Shown here: positions 17,095 through 24,533 of the stretch, piece after piece
How the letters are laid out: every line of letters starts with the position of its first letter
Numbering within the stretch: position 1 is the first letter of the stretch
From: Blastococcus sp. TML/M2B
Lineage (GTDB): Bacteria > Actinomycetota > Actinomycetes > Mycobacteriales > Geodermatophilaceae
NCBI RefSeq assembly: GCF_016612865.1
Contig: NZ_JAENZZ010000002.1
Location: 434,001-498,000 of the forward strand
Length of the DNA stretch: 64,000 nt
Direction: 5' to 3'
Made by a program: the position numbers and the translations under genes
Notes under the pieces: generated by a model
The model's input: the letters and a program-made list of their open reading frames with translations, nothing else
Told to the model about the DNA's origin: nothing
Database searches by the model: none

Positions 17095-17970
17095 CGAGGC
17101 TCCCTCGGCGGTGGCCGCGGCGATGTGGTCGGTGATCGACCAGGCCGCCCAGCTGGCCCGCACCGCCGGGGACGACCGGCCGATCGGGGTGCTGCGCGCC
17201 GAGGCGCACGCCGCGCTGGTGCTGCGCACCGGCGCCGACGGCCCGGCCGTGACCGGGCACCTCACCCTCACCGCCCCGCTGTCCGCGCTCCGCCCGCCGG
17301 GAACAGCGGCCAGCGCCGAGCGGACGGACCTGGGCGGGCCGGTGCCGCAGCTGGGCAGCACCCCCATCACCACCGCGCACCTGCGCGAACTGCTCGCCCA
17401 GCTCGGCGCGCTCGGCGTCCAGGCACCCCCGGGTGGCAGCCTGGCCTTGGCGCTGACCGACGACGACGGCGCGCTGCTGGCCACCACCACCCCCGCCGAA
17501 CTCGCACGACTGGCCGCCCGGGGCTGCCCAGCGCACGGCAAGAACGCCGACTGCGGCTGCCCCGCCCTCGGCCCACCACCGGCAGTGCCCGGCTACACCC
17601 ACACCGCCGCCCAGGAACGCTTCCTGCGGCTGCGCGACCGCACCTGCCGCCACCCCGGCTGCGGCCAACCCGCCGGCCGCACCGACGCCGACCACGTCCT
17701 GCCCTACGACTGCGGCGGCCGCACCACCTGCCACAACCTGTGCTGCCTGTGCCGCACCCACCACCGGCTCAAGACCTTCGCCCGCGGCTGGCGCTACCGC
17801 CTGCACCCCGACGGCACCCTCACCGTCACCACACCCTCTGGCGTCACCCGCACCACCCGACCACCCGGCCTGCGACACCCCCAGACCCAACGAGCCCTGC
17901 CCCCACCCCGACCCAGCCCGGTCGACGAGGACACCCCGCCCTTCTGAACCCGACCCCGCCCTCCCCAGCA

Positions 17971-18033
17971 CCGACCCGGCGCGCGGATGCGTCACCCGGC
18001 GGCCCGGAACGACGCATCCGCGCGCCCGGTCGG
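17971..18033. repeat. Palindromic repeat copy 1 (15-bp stem)
   Basis: Contains GCGCGCGGATGCGTC (17979-17993) and its exact complement at 18011-18025 with a 17-nt loop. The whole unit recurs 120 bp downstream with few changes. It lies just past the DUF222/HNH stop codon. It may terminate that transcript or be a REP-like element. Confidence 0.75.
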
Positions 18034-18090
18034 GCGCCGCCGCCGGCCCGGACTCGAACGGCGGACAAGGACAACCGCGCCTGGTGGACC

Positions 18091-18153
18091 CCGACCCGGC
18101 GCACGGATGCGTCATCCAGCAGCCCGGGACGACGCATCCGCGCGCCCGGTCGG
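18091..18153. repeat. Palindromic repeat copy 2
   Basis: Second copy of the 17971-18033 unit. The right arm (18131-18145) is identical and the left arm (18099-18113) has one change. The loop sequence differs more than the stem, which suggests the structure is what is kept. It lies between copy 1 and the convergent ankyrin gene. Confidence 0.75.
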
Positions 18154-18197
18154 ACGTGCTTGCGCGCCGGGCTGTCGGTCCAGCGGGAGCAGCCGGG

Positions 18198-18596
18198 TCA
18201 GCGCGGGGCGTCGAGGAGCTCGGTCATGGCGGTGAGGCCGAAGAACTGCGCTGTCATGCGCGCGGTCATCTCGCCGGCGTCCGGGTCGGCGCCGGCGGCC
18301 AGCAGGTGGCGGACGGCGTCCTCGGCCTGCTTGAACACCGCCGCGGCCAGCGCCGTCTGACCCTTGTCGTTGATCCGCGCGTGGTCGGCACCGCGCTCGA
18401 GCAGCGCCGCCACCGTCTCGCCGTGGCTGTAGTACGCCGCCAGCACCAGCAGCGTGTCCCCCGAGCTGTTGGTCAGGTCCACGGGCACGCCGGCGTCGAT
18501 GTACGCCGCGAGCACCTCGGTGTTCCCCTGACGGGCCAGGTCGAACAGGTGCCCGGCGGGAACCGTGCCGGTGGTGGAACTGCCTCCGCTGGTCAT
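18198..18596 (-). CDS. Small ankyrin-repeat protein, copy A
   Basis: A 132-residue soluble protein of about three ankyrin repeats (LFDLARQGNTEVLAAYIDAG; LTNSSGDTLLVLAAYYSHGE; INDKGQTALAAAVFKQ), ending TAQFFGLTAMTELLDAPR. It is a tandem duplicate of the gene at 18648-19043 and has no catalytic motif; a protein-binding role is inferred. The ATG at 18596 is chosen over a GTG three codons earlier because it gives a normal N-terminus; neither has a strong ribosome binding site. It converges on the DUF222/HNH gene across the two palindromic repeats. Confidence 0.85.
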   Translation of the reverse strand: MTSGGSSTTGTVPAGHLFDLARQGNTEVLAAYIDAGVPVDLTNSSGDTLLVLAAYYSHGETVAALLERGADHARINDKGQTALAAAVFKQAEDAVRHLLAAGADPDAGEMTARMTAQFFGLTAMTELLDAPR

Positions 18597-18647
18597 GGAG
18601 GGCACCCTAGGAGGCCGCGCCGCCGCGGCGGTAGTGCGGCCCGCGGG

Positions 18648-19043
18648 TCAGCGCGGGGCGTCCAGCAGCTCGGTCATCGCCGTGAGCCCGAAGAACTGTG
18701 CCGTCGCCCGGGCGCTCTGCCCACCCTGGTCGGGGTCCGCGCCCGCCGCCAGCAGGTCCCCGACCGCCTCGGCGGACTGCTTGAACACCGCCGCCGCCAG
18801 CGCCGTCTGCCCCTTGTCGTTCACCCGGCCGTGGTCGGCGCCGCGGGCCAGGAGCGCCGCCACGGTCGGCGCCTGGCCGTAGTAGGCCGCCAGCAGCAGG
18901 AGCGTGTCGCCCTTGTCGTTGGTCAGGTTCGCCGGCACCCCGGCATCCAGGTAGGCGACCAGCTCGTCGGTGTGCCCGAACCGCGCCAGGTCGAACAGTC
19001 GGCCGGCCAGCTCGATGACCTCGGGGTCGATCGGTCCGCTCAC
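18648..19043 (-). CDS. Small ankyrin-repeat protein, copy B
   Basis: A 131-residue ankyrin protein with three repeats (LFDLARFGHTDELVAYLDAG; LTNDKGDTLLLLAAYYGQAP; VNDKGQTALAAAVFKQSAEA). The last 18 residues are the same as in copy A, and the two genes share long stretches of DNA around the stop codon, so they arose by local duplication. The GTG at 19043 directly follows GGGGGA. Only about 50 bp separate it from copy A downstream, so the two are probably one transcript. The partner is unknown. Confidence 0.85.
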   Translation of the reverse strand: MSGPIDPEVIELAGRLFDLARFGHTDELVAYLDAGVPANLTNDKGDTLLLLAAYYGQAPTVAALLARGADHGRVNDKGQTALAAAVFKQSAEAVGDLLAAGADPDQGGQSARATAQFFGLTAMTELLDAPR

Positions 19044-19103
19044 TCCCCCAGCCTAGGAGGGGACGGGGCGCGGCACCGGAGCCCGGCACCGCGCCCCGCA
19101 CGG

Positions 19104-20024
19104 TCAGTCCGCGATCGCCGGGCGGATGCCGCGCTGGTCGGCGTTCGGCGCCGCCTTCGCGACCAGCCCGGGCAGGACGTCGTCCAGCTCCTCGACCGTC
19201 CACCGCGCGCCCTTGTCGACGCCCGGTCCGGCCTGCCAGCCCTCGGCGACGCTGATCGTGCCGCCGCGGACGTTGAACACCCGGCCGGTCACCTCGCGGG
19301 CCGACGGCCCGGCAAGCCACACCACCAGCGGGGCGATGTTGTCGGGGGCGGAGGGGTCGAAGGCGTTCGGGTCGGGGTTCTGCCGGTCCGGCATCAGGTT
19401 CTCCGTCATCCGGGTCAGGGCGGCCGGCGCCACCGCGTTGACAGTGACGCCGTAGCGCCCCAGCTCCATCGCGGTGATCACGGTCATCGCCGCGATCCCG
19501 GCCTTGGCCGCCCCGTAGTTGGACTGCCCCGGGTTGCCGTAGATGCCCGAGGACGACGTGGTGTTGATGACCCGGGCGTCCACCGGACGCCCGGCCTTGT
19601 GCTCCTCGCGCCAGTAGGCAGCCGCGTGGCGCATCGGGCCGAACGTGCCCTTGAGGTGCACCTGGATGACCGAGTCCCACTCCTGCTCGCTCATGTTGAC
19701 CAGCATCCGGTCGCGCAGGATGCCGGCGTTGTTGACCAGCACGTCCAGCCGGCCGAAGTGGTCGATGGTGGAGCGGACCAGGCGCTCGGCGGCGGCGAAG
19801 TCCGAGACGTCGTCCCCGTTGGCGATGGCCTGTCCGCCCTGGGCGCGGATCTCGTCGACCACCTCACCGGCCGGGCCGGTCGAGCCGCCCGTACCGTCCA
19901 CCTCGGCGCCCAGGTCGTTGACCACGACGGCATAGCCGTGCCGGGCGAACTCCAGGGCGTGACCCCGGCCGATCCCCCGGGCCGCACCCGTCACGATGAC
20001 CACGCGTTGCTCGTTGGACTGCAT
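19104..20024 (-). CDS. Short-chain dehydrogenase (3-hydroxyacyl/3-oxoacyl type)
   Basis: A 306-residue SDR with VTGAARGIGRGHALEF (NAD(P) site), NNAG, catalytic Ser in NTTSSSGIYGN and YxxxK in NYGAAKAGIAAM. The C-terminal extension (NPDPNAFDPSAPDNIAPLVV, then RVFNVRGGTISV) is typical of actinobacterial SDRs found in acyl-CoA or steroid side-chain degradation loci. The ATG at 20024 has AGGAGG nine bases upstream. It is divergent from an MFS exporter and near an acyl-CoA synthetase and two acyl-CoA dehydrogenases, so oxidation of a hydroxyacyl-CoA is plausible. The substrate is inferred. Confidence 0.85.
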   Translation of the reverse strand: MQSNEQRVVIVTGAARGIGRGHALEFARHGYAVVVNDLGAEVDGTGGSTGPAGEVVDEIRAQGGQAIANGDDVSDFAAAERLVRSTIDHFGRLDVLVNNAGILRDRMLVNMSEQEWDSVIQVHLKGTFGPMRHAAAYWREEHKAGRPVDARVINTTSSSGIYGNPGQSNYGAAKAGIAAMTVITAMELGRYGVTVNAVAPAALTRMTENLMPDRQNPDPNAFDPSAPDNIAPLVVWLAGPSAREVTGRVFNVRGGTISVAEGWQAGPGVDKGARWTVEELDDVLPGLVAKAAPNADQRGIRPAIAD

Positions 20025-20053
20025 CAGGCAGGCCTCCTTCTCGTCGGTGCCCC

Positions 20054-20084
20054 TAGAATCCAGTTCCAGGATTGCCGGAGTCAA
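20054..20084 (-). promoter_or_regulatory. Putative promoter and operator for the SDR gene
   Basis: On the minus strand TTGACT (plus 20079-20084) lies 16 bp from TGGATT (plus 20057-20062), a plausible -35/-10 pair 33 bp upstream of the start codon. An inverted repeat AATCC-N7-GGATT (20057-20073) overlaps the -10 and spacer, a typical place for a TetR-family repressor; a TetR gene lies 1.6 kb away. Confidence 0.45.
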
Positions 20085-20132
20085 CCGGCTGGGCCGCCGG
20101 ACGGGCGACCGCTCGACCTGCGAGGGGATGCA

Positions 20133-21698
20133 TTGGCTGCCGACGCGCGGACCACCAGCAGCGAGGGTGCCGCACCCCCGCCGCCGGCCGCTCCGGAGGG
20201 GGTGGGCGCCGAGGAGGCGCCCGACGAACCCGCCGTCATGAAGGAGGCCTGGCGGACCCTCTCGGTCGTCAGCCTGGCCAGCATCTTCTCGGGCATGTCG
20301 GGCAGCGCCCTCAACGTCGCCCTGCCCACCGTCGTGCGGCACTTCGAGGCCAGCGCCACCGCGGCGAGCTGGATGCTGCTGGCCTTCATGCTGGCCAACA
20401 CCGGCCTGATGATCTTCTTCGGCCGGCTGGCCGACATGTTCGGGCGCCGGCAGATGTACTTGATGGGCCTGGCCACCTTCACCCTCGCCAGCTTCCTGTG
20501 CGGTCTGGCCCCCAACGCCTGGATCGTCGTCGGCCTGCGCGTGCTCCAGGCCGCGGGCGCCGCGATGCTGCTGACCAACAGCGCCGCGCTCGTCACTGCC
20601 GCCTTCCCCCGCGCCCGGCTCGGCCAGGGCATGGGCATCTACCTCGCCTCCTTCTCGGTCGCCCAGCTGCTGGGCCCGACGGTCGGCGGCGTGCTAGCCG
20701 AGCACGCCGGCTGGCGCTGGGTGTTCTGGTTCAACGTGCCGATCGGCCTGCTCTGCCTGGCCTGGGGCGCCTGGGCCCTCCCCCGGGTCGCGCGCTCCGG
20801 CGAGCGCCAGGGCATCGACGTCCCCGGCAACCTGCTCGTGCTGGTCGCGCTGGGCAGCGGCCTGGCCGCGCTCTCGCAGGCGACCACGCTGGGCTGGACC
20901 AGCTGGGTGGTCGTCGGCGGGCTGGCCGTCTTCACCCTCGGCATGCCGCTGTTCGTGCTCTTCGAGCGCCGGGTCGCCCACCCGCTGGTCGACATGACGC
21001 TGTTCCGCGACCGGCCCTTCGCCCTGGGCCTGCTCGCCTCGTTCCTGAACTCGACGTCGCAGGCCGGCGTGCTGCTGCTGTTCTCGCTGTACTTCCAAGC
21101 CGTGCAGGGCGTGGACCCGCTGTCGGCCGGTCTGCGCGTCCTGCCGCTGGCGGTGGCGACGCTGATCTTCTCGTCGTCCTCGGGCCTGTTCCAGCGGCAC
21201 ATCTCCCCGCGTGCCCTCGCCGTCGTCGGCAACGTGTGCACCGGCGCCGGCCTGCTGGTGCTGTTCACGTCGGTGGTCACCGGCGCCGCCTACCCGGCGA
21301 TCGCCGGGGGCCTGGTGCTCGCCGGCGCCGGGTCGGGGCTGTTCATGCCGTCGAACACCACCGCGCTCATGGGAGCCATGCCGCACAACCGGCTGGGCAT
21401 CGCCAACGCGATGCGGCTGATGCTGCAGCAGAGCGGCTTCGTCGTCGGCACCGCCGTCGTCCTGTCGGTGCTCACCGCCCCGCTGGCCCCCGAGCTGCGG
21501 CAGTACGCCTTCGCCGGGACGCTCTCCGGCGTCTCGGCCGACGGACTGGCCGACCTGCTGCGCGGCTACCGCTGGACGCTGCTCACCATGCTCGCCGTCA
21601 ATGCCGCCACGGCGCTGACATCGCTGGCCGCCCTGCGGGCCAGCCGGCGCGCCGACGCCGAAGCGGTCAGCCCGCCCGGGGGTCCGACAGCCGGCTGA
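20133..21698 (+). CDS. MFS drug/metabolite exporter, DHA2 (14-helix) family
   Basis: A membrane protein of about 520 residues with 14 predicted helices. It has the family motifs LNVALPTVVRHF in helix 1, FGRLADMFGRRQMYLMG (motif A) and LLGPTVGGVLAEHAGWRWVF (motif C). It should export a small hydrophobic compound in exchange for protons. The TTG at 20133 is chosen because GAGGGG lies eight bases upstream; the predicted tail of about 35 residues before helix 1 is Pro/Ala/Glu-rich. An ATG at 20238 (MKEAWRTL) is an alternative. Its end overlaps the convergent TetR gene by 32 bp, which suggests TetR controls it. Confidence 0.85.
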   Translation: MAADARTTSSEGAAPPPPAAPEGVGAEEAPDEPAVMKEAWRTLSVVSLASIFSGMSGSALNVALPTVVRHFEASATAASWMLLAFMLANTGLMIFFGRLADMFGRRQMYLMGLATFTLASFLCGLAPNAWIVVGLRVLQAAGAAMLLTNSAALVTAAFPRARLGQGMGIYLASFSVAQLLGPTVGGVLAEHAGWRWVFWFNVPIGLLCLAWGAWALPRVARSGERQGIDVPGNLLVLVALGSGLAALSQATTLGWTSWVVVGGLAVFTLGMPLFVLFERRVAHPLVDMTLFRDRPFALGLLASFLNSTSQAGVLLLFSLYFQAVQGVDPLSAGLRVLPLAVATLIFSSSSGLFQRHISPRALAVVGNVCTGAGLLVLFTSVVTGAAYPAIAGGLVLAGAGSGLFMPSNTTALMGAMPHNRLGIANAMRLMLQQSGFVVGTAVVLSVLTAPLAPELRQYAFAGTLSGVSADGLADLLRGYRWTLLTMLAVNAATALTSLAALRASRRADAEAVSPPGGPTAG

Positions 21699-22284
21699 TG
21701 ATCGCCAGCGCACTCTCGGTGACCGCGGTGGCCTGGTCCTCGCTGGTGCAGCCGATGATCTGTCGTCCGGCCTCGCCCATCGCCGCGGTTAGGATGGAGA
21801 CCAGCAGCCGGTCCGCAGGGCCGGTGCCCACCGCCAGCAGCACCGCGTTCTGCCGCACCCAGTCGTTGCGCCGGCGGCTGCGGACGAGGAAGAAACCTGG
21901 TGGCCCGTCGCCGTCGCGGAACAACCGGGCCAGCGCGCGCCGCTCCCACGTGGTCTCGAGGTACGCGCGCGCGCCGACGAGAAAGAGCTCTGTGCGCGAG
22001 GTCGTACCGGCCTGCCGGGCACGTGCGACCGCGGTGGCCGCCTGCTCCTCGTAGGCGGCCTGGTGGTCCTCCCACACGGCCAGGAACAGCTCGGACTTCC
22101 CGCCGTAGTGGTGGTACAGGCTGCCCACGCTCAGCCCGGCGCGCTCGACGACGTCGGCCACGCTGCACTCGGCGAACCCGCGCTCGGCGAACACCTGGCC
22201 GGCAGCGGCGATGAGCGCCCGGCGCGCTTCGGCGGTGCGGTTCCACTGCCTGGCGCTGCCCTCAGGCTCTTCGGTGGTCCGCAC
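21667..22284 (-). CDS. TetR-family transcriptional regulator
   Basis: A 205-residue regulator. The N-terminal helix-turn-helix spans about residues 19-65 (ALIAAAGQVFAERGFAECSV, then VVERAGLSVGSLYHHYGGK), the standard TetR_N pattern. The C-terminal ligand domain is unclassified. The GTG at 22284 gives the usual short N-terminal arm. It overlaps the end of the MFS gene and is divergent from the MarR/acyl-CoA synthetase locus. Either could be a target; the palindrome at 20057-20073 is a candidate operator. The ligand is probably an acyl-CoA or exported compound, by context only. Confidence 0.87.
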   Translation of the reverse strand: MRTTEEPEGSARQWNRTAEARRALIAAAGQVFAERGFAECSVADVVERAGLSVGSLYHHYGGKSELFLAVWEDHQAAYEEQAATAVARARQAGTTSRTELFLVGARAYLETTWERRALARLFRDGDGPPGFFLVRSRRRNDWVRQNAVLLAVGTGPADRLLVSILTAAMGEAGRQIIGCTSEDQATAVTESALAIISRLSDPRAG

Positions 22285-22435
22285 CGGCGCACACCCCTCG
22301 ACCCGACGATCCCGCGATCGAGCGCGACCCTAATGGGGGATAGTGGGCTGCGTCACCCTCCGCTCACGCCGCAGTACGGACGGGCTGGACCGAAAGCCTT
22401 GCCAAAGAACTTCGAAACCTGAATGGTTGGTGGCT

Positions 22436-22921
22436 GTGACCGAGCCCACGGCGAGCGGAGCTCGCACGGTCGCCCGTCTGGCCCGGCACGTCGAGGTGGC
22501 CCTGGCGGGCTGCGAGCTCTCCGTGCCTCAGTACCGGCTGCTCAGCCTGCTGTCCGAGGGCTCGGTGAACGCCTCCACCCTCGCCCAGCGGCTCGTGGTC
22601 AGCCGGCCGAGCGTCACCGCGCTGGTCGACGGCCTGGTCGCCCGCGGGATGGTCGCCCGCGGGATGGTCGAGCGCGGCACCGACCCAGCAGACCGCCGGC
22701 ACGTCACCCACCTGGTCACCGAGCTGGGCGGGCAGGTCCTCGCCGAGGCCGACCGCGCCGCGGCCGCCCGGCTCCGTGACCTGGCCACGCACCTCGTCCC
22801 CGACGACTTCCCGGACGCATCCGCGGGCCTGGCCGCCTGGGGACGTGCCCTGGACTCCTACCGCGACACCGCCGCCCGCGCACCCCACTGGCCCGCCCCC
22901 TCCCCGTCAGGAGACAGCATG
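22436..22921 (+). CDS. MarR-family regulator that reads in frame into the acyl-CoA synthetase
   Basis: About 161 residues of winged-helix MarR sequence (LSVPQYRLLSLLSEGSVNA; LAQRLVVSRPSVTALVDGLV; DPADRRHVTHLVTELG). There is no stop codon before the next gene: the frame continues straight through its ATG at 22919, so translation would give one MarR-AMP-ligase polypeptide of 694 residues. The GTG at 22436 has no clear ribosome binding site. The wing contains a perfect 15-bp tandem duplication (22636-22665) that repeats ARGMV, placed where the recognition helix meets the wing. Either a genuine fusion or loss of the stop by mutation or sequence error is possible. Confidence 0.7.
22636..22665 (+). 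repeat. Perfect 15-bp tandem duplication inside the MarR domain
   Basis: GGTCGCCCGCGGGAT occurs twice without interruption. It keeps frame and inserts five residues between the recognition helix and the conserved DPADRR of the wing. Confidence 0.9.
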
Positions 22922-24520
22922 TCGTCCCCCTCCGCTCCCCAGGTCGCCCCGCTGACACCAGACGTGGAGGCCCTCGTCGAGCGCGCCGCCGCCACTGGAA
23001 CCCTGCTCGCTCTGTGGGCGGCCCGTCAGCCCGACGCACCGGCCATCCGATCCGCGCAGGGCGACTCCACGTACTCAGAGCTCAACGGCCGCGTCAACCA
23101 GGTCGCCCGGGCCCTGCGCGCCCGGGGCCTCGTTGCCGGCGACTCGATCGCCCTCATCAGCTCCAACCGCCCCGAGTTCGTGGAGACGCTCTACGCCGCT
23201 CAGCGCACGGGGCTGCGGCTCACACCGGTCAACTGGCACTTCACCGCGGACGAGATCAACTACATCCTCCGCGACTGCGGCGCCCGGGCGGTCGTGGTCG
23301 ACGGCCGTTTCGCCGACACGGTCAGCCGGGCGCTGGACGGCGTGGACGCCCGCGCCCTGCTCGTCGTCGACGGCACCGGCGACGGCTTCGAGGACTACGA
23401 GCAGGCGCTGGCGAAGGAATCCACCGAGAACATCGAGGATCCCCAACTGGGGAGCACGATGCTGTACACCTCCGGGACGACCGGCCGCCCGAAGGGCGTG
23501 TACCGCCCCTCGGGGACGCCGGCGTCGACGGCGTTCTCCGATGCCACGGATTACGTCGCGGGCCAGGACCTCAATTTGGTCACCGGCCCGCTGTACCACT
23601 CCGCTCCGCTGGCCTTCTCGCTCAACCTGCCGATGGCACGGGGCGCCGGCGTGGTGCTCATGGACAAGTGGGACGCCGAGGAGACGCTGCGGCTGATCGA
23701 GCAGCACCGGATCACGCACACCCACCTGGTGCCCACGATGTTCCACAGGCTGATCTCGCTGCCCCAGGAGGTCAAGGACCGGTACGACGTGAGCAGCCTT
23801 CGCCACGTCTGGCACGGGGCCGCGCCCTGTCCTGTCCCGGTCAAGCAGGCGTTCATGGACTGGCTGGGCCCGATCGCATGGGAGTACTACGCGGCCACCG
23901 AAGGCATCGGCACCATCGTCGGGCCGCACGAGTGGCTCGCGCGACCCGGGACCGTGGGGCATCCGGAACCCGGACACATCCGGATCCTCGACGAGTCCGG
24001 CGAGGAGTGCCCGGCCGGCGTCCCCGGGACCATCTACATGCGTGCACCCGACGTCGGCCGGTTCGAGTACTACGGCGACGAGGGGAAGACCTCGTCGTCG
24101 TACAAGGGCGACCACTTCACCCTCGGCGACGTCGGCTACCTCGATGAGGAGGGCTGGCTCTTCCTCACCGACCGCAGCGTCGACCTGATCATCTCCGGCG
24201 GCGTCAACGTCTACCCCGCCGAGGTCGAGGCAGTGCTCATCACCCACCCCTCCGTGGGCGACGTCGGCGTCATCGGCGTGCCGGACCCGGAGTGGGGCGA
24301 GTCGGTGAAGGCCGTCGTCGAGGTGCAGCCGGGCTACGAGCCCTCCCCCGCGCTCGCCGAGGAGCTCCTGACCTGGGCCCGGGATCGGCTGGCCCACTTC
24401 AAGTGCCCCCGCACGATCGACTTCGTCGAGGAATTGCCGCGCACCCCGTCCGGGAAGCTGTCCAAGCGGGTCCTGCGGGAGAACTTCCGGCAGCAGGCCG
24501 CCGCCGGCACGGACGCCTGA
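22919..24520 (+). CDS. Acyl-CoA synthetase (AMP-forming, FadD-like)
   Basis: A 533-residue adenylate-forming ligase. It has the P-loop YTSGTTGRPKGV, motif YYAATEGIG (A5), the hinge GWLFLTDRSVDLIISGG (A8) and the C-terminal catalytic Lys in TPSGKLSKRVL. It activates a carboxylic acid as the adenylate, then as CoA thioester; the acid is not identifiable. Its own ATG at 22919 is preceded by TCAGGAGA, so it can be made independently of the MarR sequence that runs into it. It is followed within 14 bp by an acyl-CoA dehydrogenase, so substrate activation and first oxidation are encoded together. Confidence 0.9.
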   Translation: MSSPSAPQVAPLTPDVEALVERAAATGTLLALWAARQPDAPAIRSAQGDSTYSELNGRVNQVARALRARGLVAGDSIALISSNRPEFVETLYAAQRTGLRLTPVNWHFTADEINYILRDCGARAVVVDGRFADTVSRALDGVDARALLVVDGTGDGFEDYEQALAKESTENIEDPQLGSTMLYTSGTTGRPKGVYRPSGTPASTAFSDATDYVAGQDLNLVTGPLYHSAPLAFSLNLPMARGAGVVLMDKWDAEETLRLIEQHRITHTHLVPTMFHRLISLPQEVKDRYDVSSLRHVWHGAAPCPVPVKQAFMDWLGPIAWEYYAATEGIGTIVGPHEWLARPGTVGHPEPGHIRILDESGEECPAGVPGTIYMRAPDVGRFEYYGDEGKTSSSYKGDHFTLGDVGYLDEEGWLFLTDRSVDLIISGGVNVYPAEVEAVLITHPSVGDVGVIGVPDPEWGESVKAVVEVQPGYEPSPALAEELLTWARDRLAHFKCPRTIDFVEELPRTPSGKLSKRVLRENFRQQAAAGTDA

Positions 24521-24533
24521 AGGGGCCGCCCCC

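Larger units (their letters stand above)
14952..17947 (+). pseudogene. DUF222/HNH endonuclease gene interrupted by an IS256-family insertion
   Basis: Bases 14952-15601 and 17095-17947 join in frame into a 500-residue DUF222 protein once the insertion and one target copy are removed; the junction reads ALTT|EAPSAVAAA. Part 1 carries the helical DUF222 region (DEVALVLNCGRPYAVGLLADAFQVV trimmed here, then RLDWFRARVFADVLAG). Part 2 ends in an HNH nuclease module with zinc-type cysteines (CRHPGCGQ; DADHVLPYDCGGRTTC; CLCRTHHRLK). DUF222-HNH genes are present in many copies in Geodermatophilaceae and mycobacteria and may be mobile or selfish. Both halves are otherwise intact, so the disruption looks recent. 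Confidence 0.9.

Noticed and set aside
17844-18137. Small minus-strand frame with repeated DASxRRVG peptide
   Set aside because: The repeat in the peptide is just the translation of the two palindromic DNA repeats; there is no ribosome binding site or known relative.
15602-18153. Composite transposon carrying the DUF222 3' half and the palindromes
   Set aside because: There is one IS copy only, and the target duplications flank the single element tightly.
22398-22426. CCA-N6-TTCGAA-N7-TGG before the MarR gene as an operator
   Set aside because: Only the TTCGAA core is a true palindrome; the outer match is three bases with unequal spacing and could be chance.
22806-22818. GGACGCATCCGCG inside the MarR gene as a third copy of the palindromic repeat
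   Set aside because: Only a short stretch of one arm is present, without the other arm or flanks, inside coding sequence.
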